Below, piece by piece: positions 41,076 to 51,943 of a stretch of DNA of 64,000 nt. Made by a program: the position numbers and the translations under genes. The stretch lies in the NCBI GenBank assembly GCA_032716605.1, contig JAVRFV010002311.1, positions 3,949,215-4,013,214 on the forward strand, written 5' to 3'. The notes beneath the pieces are model-generated. The model searched no databases and was not told the origin of the DNA. It was given only the letters and a program-made list of their open reading frames with translations. Position 1 is the stretch's first letter; each line of letters starts with the position of its first letter. This stretch comes from Paralithodes platypus. Taxonomy: Eukaryota > Arthropoda > Malacostraca > Decapoda > Lithodidae.

Positions 41076-42569
41076 CGCCCAAATTAGCGCTGCACCTTCT
41101 AAATCGGTAACACAATAATTCTGTTCCGCAGGTTTTAAAGAACGGCTAGCGAATCCTAACGGCCGTAAGAGATTCCTATCGTCATACTGCATAAGAACAG
41201 CTCCAAACCCAGTATATGATGCATCAGAATTAATATAGAAAGGTTTCTTAAAATCAGGGAATGCAAGGGTCGGTCGAGATGTTAAACTCGCCTTTAATTC
41301 AGCAAAAGAACCCTCTTGTTCAACTCCCCACAAAAATTCAACGTCCTTCTTGAGTAAAATATATAGGGGTTTCGCGATGCTAGCGTAGTTCTTTAAAAAT
41401 GCCCTATAGTAGCCCGATAGGCCCAAAAATTGCCTTAACTGTTTTACGTTAGTGGGCGTATGAAATTTAGTGATAGAATTTGTCAATTGAGCAGTGGTAT
41501 TTACCCCGTCCGGAGTTAATTCATGCCCCAAAAATGACAGTTTCTTTTTAAAGAATTCACATGTACTGATTTTAATTTTTAATCCTGCCTCATTTAATTT
41601 AGAAAGTATATTTCTCAGTGCGATAAGATGTTCCTCTACCGTTCTAGAACAAATTATAATATCGTCTATATATACATAAACAATGTGACCGATCAATCCT
41701 GCCAATACATTATTCATTAATCTCTGAAAAATTGCAGGTGAATTTTTAAGGCCCATGGGTAGACGTTTATATTCAAAAGTACCGGAAGGCGAATTAAATG
41801 CTGTATATTGCCTAGATTCCGGTGATAACCCAATTTGATGAAACCCACTCGAAAGATCGAGGGTTGAAAATACCTTGTTATTCGTACCCAAACTAGCAAG
41901 AATTTCCGGTATCGCCGGCATATGAAAATGATCGGTCTCCGTAATGGTATTAAGTTTCCTAAAGTCTACCACGACTCTAAACTCCCCCTTCGCCTTCTTC
42001 GGAACTAAGAAAAGTGGTGATCGCCAAAGTGATGTTGATGGTTGAATTACGTCCTGAGAAAGTAAATCTGAAACATGTTTATCAGTCAATTCCCGTTGAC
42101 TGTGCGATAAGCGATACATAGGCAGGTAAACGGGCTTCTGATCCTTGTCACTCAACACAATTTTATGGTCCATAATGTCAGTAAACCCCATAGCGTCCCC
42201 TTTCAATTGTACGGACTCATTAAATTCCCTCAATAACGCCTTAAGCGGACCCTGAGCCTCAGGAAAGTCGGTACCTTGTAAATCCTCGTAAATCTTACGC
42301 ATTCTATCCTCCATACCAGGAGAGTTCCCTGTGCGCACTGAAGCCACGGGAAGAGAATTAATTTCTTCGAATTTACAAGGAAGCATTACATAACTTCGTA
42401 TCCGCATATAATTTCATGAAGCCATTTGTGGTATTTAAAATGAGTTTGGAAAACATTGGTGTCATCCACCTCATGTAACGCTTGAGCGAACGTAATACCC
42501 TTGATCGCTGAGGAATCGGGTAATAATACAATAGAATTTACTGTACTCTTAAGATTGTTCGCATAAACA
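41076..42569 (-). pseudogene. gypsy reverse transcriptase and RNase H N-terminal part
   Basis: An open frame over 42407-41064 encodes the Ty3/gypsy RT: WRSPLFLVPKKAKGEFRVVV, DFRKLNTITETDHFHMP, FSTLDLSSGFHQIGL, RLPMGLKNSPAIFQRLMNNV, YVYIDDIIICSRT (catalytic YIDD), KKLSFLGHEL, then RNase H start FYINSDASYTGFGAVLMQYD. Coding upstream of 42407 (to 42569) continues from the protease region and is cut by the MITE at 42570. Confidence 0.93.
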
Positions 42570-43176
42570 TTAACCTAAGAAGTGCACATGGGGGTAATTA
42601 GAAACGTCCCCCTGTGCTGACGTATTTGAGCTGTTTCCATCACTAAAATATTCATTTTACCATAAATAGCACTTATCCATACGCGCCTATTATGGGTTGA
42701 TTATAAAGGTATTAACCTGAAACAACAATAAAACGAGTGAAAACAGCGTTTGGATGGTCAAAATCGGAGATACAGGCCGCGAGTTATATAATGTATGGGT
42801 GAGGCAACCTGCTTTCCCGCCAATTTCCCCCAAGGCCACTGAGACACAGTCGATCGATACTCTCTCTCTCTCTCTCTTGCACTCGCTTGCTAACAGAGAT
42901 GACAATGCCCTGCTTGCAACTCGCTAATGTTAGCACGAAAATATACCTCAGAATAAGGGAATAACGGAAAATAGGTGATAACTGAAGGAGGGGAGGAAAG
43001 TGGGGAAGGAGGGGAGGTAGAGGAGTGATATTTTGCATGGCCCAGGGGCCAAAAAAACAAAAAAAACAAAAACATTCGATGTTTAAAGTTGATTTTTTTT
43101 TTTCTCCAACTCTTAAGAGTCTTCCCGCAGTCCGCCGGGGGAACTCTTAAGAGTCTTCCCGCAGTTCCCGGGTTAA
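42570..43176. mobile_element. piggyBac-like MITE, CTTAAGAGT family, copy 3
   Basis: 607 bp between TTAA 42570-42573 and 43173-43176. Opposite orientation to the copies at 33315 and 33948 (start CCTAAGAAGTGCAC, end CCGCAGTTCCCGGG). GACTCTTAAGAGT-type motifs are near the right end. The neighbouring gypsy frame joins across it (KVVNVYANNLKS). Confidence 0.82.
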
Positions 43177-43834
43177 CAACCTTCGCAGAATGCGGTTCAA
43201 CAATAGTATTACAGTGAATGAGAATATCAGAATCCCCCATAGATTGTTCCAAATAATCATGCAGTTTAATCTCGACAGCGGGAAGAGCAGGGTTGGTAGT
43301 GTGGACGTGCCGGCATCTACCTCCCCCGATATTCCTACCAGATGTACGACGCTTCGCCTGAAAGGTTTTATCACTCTCCACAACGCCCTTACGTACACCC
43401 CTTGATACAAATTGTAAATTTTCTGGGAAGCTAGATGATGCCTCAATAAAAGTACCATCAATAGATGCACCATTCATCTCTAGACTTAAAATAAATTTAC
43501 GGGCCTTCATTGTCTTAAAACCCAACAGAAGGTCCGAAGAGATGTTTAAACCCTGAACAACGTACACTTTCTCCGTCATTAAATCCAAGTCCTCATGCAA
43601 TGCTAACGGTAAGTATGTAACCCCCAATATTGAAATATTATCCCCTGAAACACTCTGAAGATTAACATCGGGGAATTCAAGTTTAAACGAATCATCATGA
43701 TTCAATTTGTTAAAGACAGAGCTAGACATTAGGTTCACAGGAGAACCTGTATCAATTAAAACACTTATATCTGTATTATTTACACATGACTTCAAAATGA
43801 ACGAGTCAGGTGAATGCATAAGGCCACTTATCAT
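43177..43834 (-). pseudogene. gypsy aspartic protease
   Basis: The frame starting at 43834 encodes the retropepsin active site LIDTGSPVNLMS (about 43755-43720) followed by a retropepsin-like fold segment (ISILGVTYLPL) and a linker towards RT. Cut at 43176 by the MITE. Confidence 0.88.
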
Positions 43835-43872
43835 TAACGTAGGACATTCCGGAGTTTGTGTACATTGATGTT

Positions 43873-45363
43873 TTACGTTACGTTTGCTTGGGAGTGATCG
43901 TAAGCTTCCCCCGACCTAGGGTGACTGGCTTTCCAATCGTCCAAATCTACCTTCACTTCCGGGCAAGTTCCGGTCCTGTGATCATTACACTTGCATCTAC
44001 GACAGAAAGGTAGCTTACCTGCCGTATATTCATATAGCTCCTTGGCCTTGATGTTACAAAGAGGAACAATGTGACCCCATCCCCCACAATAAAAACACAT
44101 AACATCCCTGTGTTGACCAGATGCGCCGGTAGCCATTATCGCAGGTCTCTGCGCGCCCTGACCGCCTCCGCCTGCGGCCCGCGGTCGACCACCATTCCCC
44201 TGATAACGAGGCGATTGATGGTTCCATGTTTGAGAGCTGTAACTCTGTCTACTCTGACTTACTTGTGCAGGTTTATGGAATTTGGGAAAAGAACTGTTTG
44301 AGGAGAACTGCTGGGGATTTCTATGTGGTTGAGAGTTATTATTTGGTTGACTCTGTTTAGGGAAATTCTGTTTAGGCCCAGGTTGAGCTGGGGAAACAGG
44401 TAGGGAATTTCTAACGGCAGCACACGAGAACTGAATTTGCTCGGTGGTTACACCGCTAGTATCACAAGACTTCATAAGTTCCTTCGAGAATTTATTGAGA
44501 GACATTGTTGGAGGGAACTCGATACGTCGTGCGATCGGTTTCATGGTGTCTGGTAAAGCACTAACCAGCATAACATACCCCAGTAACTTGCTCAGCTGTC
44601 CTATTGTTATCTTACTGTCCTCAAACCAGGAGTGACGAACTAGATCCTGCGACATACAATTCGCGAACTGTGAACACTGCGCCAATAATGTATCTACTGA
44701 CATATTTTTCTTTTGCTTCAATAGCTGATCGGCAAAATCATGGAATTTCGCAAATTCCCCTTTAGCTGACGACCCAAACTTCTCTAGGAATTCTAGCCTG
44801 AACTCATCGTAAGTCTTAGCATGTATGAGGTCATCGCAAGCCACAAGATACCCAGCTGGAGTATTCCCTTTGTCAATTTTCGAGCGAAAAATTTCAATTT
44901 TGGCCCTCTCCTGTGTGATACCCTTTGCTGCAATTTCCGTCTCTACATCATCCAAAACTGAAAAAATATTTCTGTGTTCTTCCAACCCAGTGAAATTGTG
45001 TACGGCCTGACCATGGGTCACACTTAAATGAAAAGCCTGGGGTTCGTTACCCGACATAATGACGTTATTTTCGGGAGGTGTGGGAATTACTATACTAGGC
45101 AATGGTTCCAAATAGGTGGGGGTCGTATCTCGGAAAGTCCCGCTTCTTAACACACTCTGATTAATATTTTGGTACAAAGGTGGAAGTCCCGAAGAAGCCG
45201 GATTTGCTTGAGACTCAATCTCTGAATAATGATTATCAAAATCACTCCAATAATCGTCCGAAAAATCGTCTCCGCTATCCTCAGCAATATCAGATCATTC
45301 GGGATCAACTGGATTGATAGCGGGAACCTTAGGCCTTTTGCTAAACAGTCGTTTTAATGACAT
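43873..45363 (-). pseudogene. gypsy gag with two CCHC-type knuckles
   Basis: ATG at 45363-45361 begins a frame with a TGA at 45297-45295 (codon 23), open again to 43873. Capsid-like alpha-helical part about residues 85-300 (EEHRNIFSVLDDVETEI, EFRLEFLEKFGSS, FHDFADQLLKQKK), Gln/Asn/Pro-rich linker, then CFYCGGWGHIVPLC and CRRCKCNDHRTGTC knuckles. Length of about 495 codons is normal for Ty3 gag. The nonsense codon could also be an assembly error. Confidence 0.88.
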
Positions 45364-46468
45364 GTGGAAATTTCACTTGATAAACATATAATATATAAAA
45401 TCCTCCCATATACTGTACAGTACGGTATATAGTAAATAATTCCTGTAAAAAAAAAAAAAAACGCACAATAAATCTTGAATCTAAATACACCCTATTTTGC
45501 ACAAATTAATTAATTAATTAAAAGGCAGTGATAATAAAAAATGAATTACACAATTGAATGAATGTATTGAATTAAGATTGGTATAATTTTATGGATAGAA
45601 ATATGCACTTAAGACCTCCAGTAACACGTTACCTCTTCAATGTCACGCCTGGCTGTATCGTATATCCTCACTCAAACCAAGGAAAGATACAACTGCCTGC
45701 AGTGCCTCTGGGGTATGCTAGGCTGAAGAGAATTGTTGTGAGTTAGCCGCGGTGGAGCTTGGGTGGTTATCAGAGCCGGCGACGTCCAGAATTCGGCCTC
45801 AAACCACTGTCAGTCAGCGTTGGTCCTCCTAAGTCAGGCCAATCACACCACACGTCGGTACCATATCCATGTAGACTCCTCCTCCGTCAGACAAAGTTGA
45901 GGATTCTCTGCTTCCGCCGCAAGAATATTTTGGCGAATTTGCGACCAGCCCCGTAGTTGTGTGGGAGAGCGTTGCAGGCAGGGAGGGAAACGTGCCAGAT
46001 GTACAAGTGTTTCAGCCCGCCGTGTGTGAATTATATATATGTATACAGACTCCAGTGACTTGAATTAAATACTTTTAGTAGCTTTAGCGGTCAATTAATC
46101 GACACGTGAGTGTAGCCTCTGTTGTAACAAAAAAGGACCACGCGCTGCACACCATGTAAGCTTAAGCGAATAGGGTTAATAATGGTATCAATTCCCCTAT
46201 ATATATGCTGCCACCATCACAGGTTTACCCTGGGATTAATTAGATAACTCAAATGAATGTTAGATAAATGGTAAGGTTAGGTAAATGAAACTTGAGAATA
46301 ATTAACAATAGTATAATAAAAGATATCTTAAGACTTATTCAGAAGTACACTAATATATTGATTGTATAAGTATTCGTATCAGTACGATTAATTCAAGTAT
46401 GTTATATAGTCTGGTTATCACACACGGAGCTAACCTCTGACCCTTCGATGAGCAAGCCGGTGTCTCTC
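45364..46468 (-). repeat. Possible gypsy leader and LTR, borders not resolved
   Basis: Non-coding. The minus strand from about 46130 reads TGTTACAACAGAGGCTACAC, a plausible gypsy LTR start, and near 45625 reads AACGTGTTACTGGAGGTC, which could be an LTR end followed by a primer site. No second LTR is available for comparison, so this is tentative. Poly-A-like run at 45449-45462. Confidence 0.3.
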
Positions 46469-46968
46469 TTTTTTTTTTTTTTTTTTTTTTTCTATATTCC
46501 AACTACTCCCTCTCGGGCATAGGCTGAGAGCCTGTACATTCCACCGCTCAACACGGTGAAGCCCGTGAGGTCTTGTTCCAGTCTGGGGAGTGAGACATGT
46601 GAAGCAACCATCATGGCTCGAAGCAGCTCCATCTCTGAAGCGGCCGGTTGCTTCGCTCAAGCGCTTCACCGTCTCACCCTCCAGACTCAGACCCTCACTC
46701 TCAGAACGCCACCTATTGAGCAGTGAACTCACTAGGCATTGTCCCCCTGTAACATATTTTGAATATGGGAATATTCATACAGTGTTATTTAATCAGGGAA
46801 CAATGAGGGTATTTTTTTGGCATTTCGGTGGGCTTTGTGGTAATGCACTGATACTAGGTACAGCACAAATTCAATCCCAATAATATCTTCCCATTGACAT
46901 ATCGGGATTTGAACCCGGGTCCATTGGATTACCAATCCAGTGGCATGACCACTCCACCACACCTCCCC
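46469..46968 (-). mobile_element. tRNA-derived SINE, copy 2
   Basis: About 97% identical by eye to 31728-32230, same orientation, with a longer poly-T (poly-A on minus) at 46469-46491. The head again shows GGTTCAAATCC and GGTGGAGTGGTCATG. Confidence 0.88.
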
Positions 46969-47307
46969 TGATTTCTGCCCTCGCTCTCTGGATACCCACC
47001 TTATATTATGTTGGGTTACGCCCCTCTCTATGACGTAAAACCACTCATTATCATTCACGTGTACATCACGACCAATCCTAGTACCTGTCAATAATGACGT
47101 CATAAGGTGTGGCTTCCAACGTGACCTGTTCTGGGTAACTTTCCATCAGAGCAGTCACGTGTAACCAACTCTATTGTGAGATCTCGGGAATGCTGACTAG
47201 AAGCTGACGTCTACTTAAACCTCGGATTCTAGACGCCCAGTACCACTTGCCTCCATCATATACAGTCGGTGTAAGAAATATTATGTTTACTAATATGAGT
47301 AGTTGTA
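46969..47307. other. Unassigned spacer
   Basis: No gene seen. The sequence between the SINE and MITE has no long open frame and no recognised repeat. Confidence 0.35.
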
Positions 47308-47795
47308 TTAACCCTCTCACCACGGAAGGGCTCTTGAACGCCCATAAAAAAGCATATAACAGGTACCCGGATGGTCTCTTGAACGCCCAGTGGTTGAAAG
47401 CCTGTGAGCTTCGTGTGCGAGGCGTCGGTCCGACGCATGTAAACAACAGCCGGCTGGACCGTCGCCCCGCATCTCCGGCCACAAGAAGGAGAGCGTCGCT
47501 TGTTCGTGTGTGCCTGTATGTTGTTGTTAAGTATCGAAAAGTGGTGTAAAGTGGCTGTTTTGGCCATAAAGTTATCTCCAATGAAATCATCATCACAGCT
47601 CAACCAGTTGACTTAGAGAGCTCTACTTAATGCCATTCTACAGGTAAATAACACAGCTACGCTTGGGGATGCGCGGGAATGTGGGAAGCAGTCTGATTAA
47701 CGAATATACGGTAGCCTAGCCTAGACGTTTTTCGGCCAAAACACCCGGGTTTCGAGGAATATATATATAATACATAGCCGGGGCTGGAGGGTTAA
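47308..47795. mobile_element. piggyBac-like MITE, CCCTC-end family, copy 2
   Basis: 488 bp between TTAA 47308-47311 and 47792-47795, inverted relative to the copy at 38339 and nearly identical to it. A 100-codon frame across it is chance. Confidence 0.9.
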
Positions 47796-47859
47796 GGTTA
47801 TAATAGTGAGATATACTTTAAATATGTATTCTAGTGTTAAAGTAATTCATGGAGTAATA

Positions 47860-48801
47860 CAGTAAACTTCCGTTAATCCGAAGGGCAGCGGACCGGCCCT
47901 CGTTCGGATTAGTGGATTTTTCGGATTATCGGACTTTACCCCTATGAACCTGTGTATGACGAAAACATTGAGGCATTAGGCCACCCAAATGACACAATGG
48001 TGCACACACACATATCATATGTTCATGAAATCACTTCAAAAGTTTATCATTGTCATTGTAGCCTATTACCTACTTCAAAACATTCAGATTAATGGTCAAA
48101 GGAATCTGCTGATATAAACGTAAACACCATATGTCCGCATCGTCGTCTTCTTCTTCCGTCTACTAGCGAGTTTGTCTTGCTCTTGAAGATCAGATCAGAT
48201 GTGGTTCGGGAAGTAATGCCTTAACAACGGCACTTCACTGAGAGGTTCTTGTAATTTTCCTTTTGTGATTTTCCTTTTGTGACGTGCTCGGTTATATTAT
48301 ATTGTATTGAAAGCACCCTTGTCTTGTTGTCTTGAAAGCACCCTTGGGACGCTCCGATCACTGAACTATAAATAGTAGCGTATCGGAACGTCCAAAGGTG
48401 CGTTTTCAAGCTCAAGACTGAATGCGCTTGCAGAAAATGCGGTGCAAGCCAGTAGCGCATCGGAGCGTCCCAAGGATGCGTTCAAGAGCAAAACAAACTC
48501 TCTAGCAGACGATGTGGTGTTTACGTTTATATCAGTAGCTTCCTTTGACCATTAATCTGAATGTTTTGAAGTAGGTAATAGGCTACAATGACAATGGTAA
48601 ACTTTTAAAGTGAATTCATGAACATATGATATGTGTGTGCTCCATTATGTGTCATTTGAGTGGACTAATGCCTCAAAAAGGGGACTTTGGGACTTCTTGA
48701 AATTCGGACCATCGGGTGAATTCGGATTTGGCCTCAAATTGAAAAATTTGGACTATTGGGAGATTCGAATCATCGGTCGTCGGATTAAAGGACTTTTACT
48801 G
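47860..48801. mobile_element. Foldback DNA transposon, copy 2
   Basis: 942 bp, TA at 47858-47859 and 48802-48803. Inverted relative to copy 1, with the CAGTAAACTTCCG arm on the left. Internal arms and central CGGAGCGTCC motifs conserved. Confidence 0.88.
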
Positions 48802-48826
48802 TAGTTGGATATATTGGAGTATCTAA

Positions 48827-49194
48827 CATAACCGGGAAGTGAATACTCTGCTAAAACGTCTCTATCTTCTGTATTGAGCCAAGATTCTGTTATGCCAATC
48901 ACATCATAATTTTCTGTAAACACTAGCTCCTCTAAATCTGAAAATTTATTGCGTATGCTACGAGCGTTTGCATAGAAAACCTTTAAATTTGTTATTTTAG
49001 AACTCACGGAACGCTCTTTAATAATATTTTTGGTTCTTGTCGGATCTACATTTATGTTCATGGCTGTCCTCGGTCCTCGCTGTCTTCGGTCCTTATCGCT
49101 GGTGGTCCTCGGTTGCCTCTGTTTTTTGCTTGGCGTTGGATGATTTATGTCACTGCTGCTTCTTCTCGGATGGCGTTTTTTGATCCATGGCTGC
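48827..49194 (-). pseudogene. LINE D copy 2, ORF1 end and endonuclease start
   Basis: Matches 15497-15866 of copy 1: last ORF1 codons, the inter-ORF region and the ORF2 start (MNINVDPTRTKNIIKERSVS) to EYSLPGYV. Abuts LINE E at about 49195-49198. Confidence 0.85.
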
Positions 49195-49197
49195 GGA

Positions 49198-50285
49198 CGA
49201 TGGAAGGAAGTGAAGGAGTCAACTGTATGGACGGTGGTAGGTGAACAGAAAGTTAAGGATTTGGAGGAAATTGTGAAAGAACAAAAGGAGGAAATGAATA
49301 AGAAAAAAACAAAAATGAGAGTGCAGTCGTAGGTGTCATGAAGAACAAGGAGAGTGTCGTGAGAGAGGCCATGGACAGGGATAGAGGTGTAATCATGCAT
49401 GGAGATATAGAGGCTCATATGAATGATAATGGAGTGAGAAAAGTGAGGGATATGAAGAAAGTGAAGGAGGTCATGAAAGCTGTTGATGTAGATGGATGTG
49501 GATGGGATGGGCAGGTGGAGGAAGTCAGTAGGATAGGTAGATATAGAAGGGGGGAGATGAGACCTATAAGGGTACAGCTTAAAACCAGGGCAGTGGCAGA
49601 GACAGTGACAAATATTAGTTGGAGACTAAACCCAAATGAAGAACTAAAACACATAAGATTAAAGAAGGATTTGAGCATAGAACAAAGCAAAAAATAAAGG
49701 AACTACAGGAAAAGGCTGATGAGGAAAATGGAAAGTTGGGTGAGGAGGATAAGAAGAAGTTTTTCTGGAGAGTGAGGGACGGGAAATTTAAAAAGTGGTT
49801 TATACGAATAGAAGGGAGAAGGAGATCTGGGAGGGAAGAGAATGTGATAGAAGTTGTGGCAGAGGTGGAGAGCAGGGTGGAAGCGTCTCGGGGAGAGACA
49901 GGAGAAGAAGAAGCTGCAGACCCAGTACCGGTAGTGTGAGGGGGGGAGTAGGGCACGGACAGGAGCGGGATGATGTAGCTGCTGAAGGAATGGTAGAAAG
50001 ATTAAGGATTATGTTTAGTAATGTTGATGTGTTTACCCAGGACAAGAAAAGAGAACTGATATGTAGGTTGCAGGATGAAGATGAAAAACCTGATGTCATG
50101 GCATTACAGGAAGTAAGACCAAAAAATGCTAGAATTGAAAGGGAACTGGTGGAGCATAGTTTGGAAGGTTTTGAGTTGTATGAGAGGAATGCTATTAGAG
50201 CAGAGGTTGGAAGAGGACTGTTTGTTTATGTAAGAAAAGAACTCAAGGTAAATGAGGTGGATATGAGACAGCAGTATTGTGAGTA
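49198..50285 (+). pseudogene. LINE E ORF1 C-terminal part and endonuclease start
   Basis: Continues the coiled coil (KVKDLEEIVKEQKEEMNKKK), then an RRM-like/transposase-22-like region (MRPIRVQLKTRAVAETVTNI, NPNEELKHIRLKKDLSIEQS) and a terminal helix (FFWRVRDGKFKKWFIRIEGR), in shifting frames. At 49990 a frame starts with LRIMFSNVDVFTQDKK, VMALQEVRPKNARIE and GRGLFVYVRKELK, the N-terminal half of an APE-like endonuclease, interrupted at 50285 by a foldback element. Confidence 0.8.
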
Positions 50286-51222
50286 CAGTAAACTTCCGTT
50301 AATCCGAAGGGCAGCGGACCGGCCCTCGTTCGGATTAGTGGATTTTTCGGATTATCGGACTTTACCCCTATGAACCTGTGTATTAATGGCCTGACGAAAA
50401 CATTGAGGCATTAGGCCACCCAAATGACACAATGGTGCACACACACATATCATATGTTCATGAAATCACTTCAAAAGTTTACCATTGTCATTGTAGCCTA
50501 TTACCTACTTCAAAACATTCAGATTAATGGTCAAAGGAATCTGCTGATATAAACGTATACACCATATGTCCGCATCGTCTTCTTCTTCTTCCGTCTACTA
50601 GCGAGTTTGTCTTGCTCTTGAAGATCAGATCAGATGTGGTTCGGGAAGTAATGCCTTAACAATGGCACTTCCCTGAGAGGTTCTTGTAATTTTCCTTTTG
50701 TGACGTGCTCTGTTATATTATATTGTATTAAAAGCACCCTTGTCTTGTTATCTTGAAAGCACCCTTGGGACGCTCCGATCACTGAACTATAAATAGTAGC
50801 GTATCGGAACGTCCAAAGGTGCGTTTTCAAGCTCAAGACTGAATGCGCTTGCAGAAAATGCGGTGCAAGCCAGTAGCGCATCGGAGGGTCCCAAGGATGC
50901 GTTCAAGAGCAAAACAAACTCTCTAGCAGACGATGTGGTGTTTACGTTTATATCAGTAGCTTCCTTTGACCATTAATCTGAATGTTTTGAAGTAGGTAAT
51001 AGGCTACAATGACAATGGTAAACTTTTAAAGTGAATTCATGAACATATGATATGTGTGTGCTCCATTATGTGTCATTTGAGTGGACTAATGCCTCAAAAA
51101 GGGGACTTTGGGACTTCTTGAAATTCGGACCATCGGGTGAATTCGAATTTGGCCTCAAATTGAAAAATTCGAACTATTGGGAGATTGGAATCATCGGTCG
51201 TCGGATTAAAGGACTTTTACTG
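50286..51222. mobile_element. Foldback DNA transposon, copy 3
   Basis: 937 bp, TA at 50284-50285 and 51223-51224. Same orientation as copy 2. Its removal joins TGTGAGTA with TTTGTGTACTG, giving CEYLCTEVK in the LINE E frame. Confidence 0.92.
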
Positions 51223-51943
51223 TATTTGTGTACTGAAGTAAAATGTGCAAGAGGGTCAATTCTAATTTCCTCTATATATAGAAGCCCAAATAATAGTAGG
51301 GAAGAGGATGATAACCTACTGAAAGCAATGGAGGAAATAGATAATAGAGAGAACAAATATAAGATTTTGATTGGAGATTTCAATTTGCCAAGGATCAACT
51401 GGGCAAATTGTACTACTCCAGCGGAACAGTGTAGCCTGGAAAACAAGTTTATAGAGAAAGTGAGAGATTGTTTTTTAACGCAACATATTACAGAGATGAC
51501 AAGATATAGAGATGGGACGCAGGGGAGTGTACTTGATTTGATTTTTAGCAATGAGGAGGATATAGTGGAACATGTCAATGTGGATAGCCCTATAGGTCGT
51601 AGTGACCATGCCTGTATAAGTTTTAGTTGCAATATTAAAACAGAGAGGGATAATAGAAGCAATAAAAAAAATATACATGTATGATAGAGCAGATTATGAG
51701 CTGCTGAGAAGGTGTTTGGACATTGACGGGGGGGAATACTTGAACGGTGAAAACGCTGAAGGAATGTGGAGGAAGATTAGAGTCAAACTGGAGAATGCTA
51801 TATCCAAATGTGTACCAGTAAGGGAATATAAGGATAAAAAAAAAAATTGAGGAAAAGAACGAACCCAGAATTACCAATGAAAAGAAAGCTTTGGACATTG
51901 ATAAGAAGAAAGAAACGATTGTGGGATAGACTAAAAGTGTTAA
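51223..51943 (+). pseudogene. LINE E endonuclease C-terminal part and linker
   Basis: SILISSIYRSPNNSREEDDN, ILIGDFNLPRINWANC, VLDLIFSNEEDIVE and GRSDHACISFSC are standard LINE endonuclease blocks (51240-51640). A frameshift at the A-run 51664-51671 is followed by the basic linker to about 51943. RT is absent; the sequence changes to the Harbinger left flank at TTA/AGGCCGCG. Confidence 0.85.

Larger units (their letters stand above)
39848..45363 (-). mobile_element. gypsy (Ty3) LTR retrotransposon remnant
   Basis: Minus-strand gag, protease, RT, RNase H and integrase N-terminal finger in Ty3/gypsy order. It is cut by two piggyBac-like MITEs (40408-41075 and 42570-43176) and loses its integrase core at 39848, where the half foldback lies. 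No envelope gene. A left LTR is not present in this interval; a right-side LTR candidate is at 45620-46140. Confidence 0.9.
36050..49197 (-). mobile_element. LINE D copy 2, minus strand, split by an internal insertion
   Basis: 3' part 36050-39305 (3' UTR, RT, part of EN) and 5' part 48827-49194 (end of ORF1 to first third of EN). Between these, 39306-48826 holds other elements. The two parts together match LINE D copy 1 from 15497 to the 3' end, except for about 75 bp missing at the break (copy 1 15867-15942). Removing 36050-49197 joins LINE E ORF1 in frame. That this is one copy rather than two is an inference from that fit. Confidence 0.7.

Noticed and set aside
47249..47603. 115- and 141-codon frames across the MITE
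   Set aside because: The same sequence inverted at 38.5-38.8 kb shows they are chance frames in a TTAA MITE.
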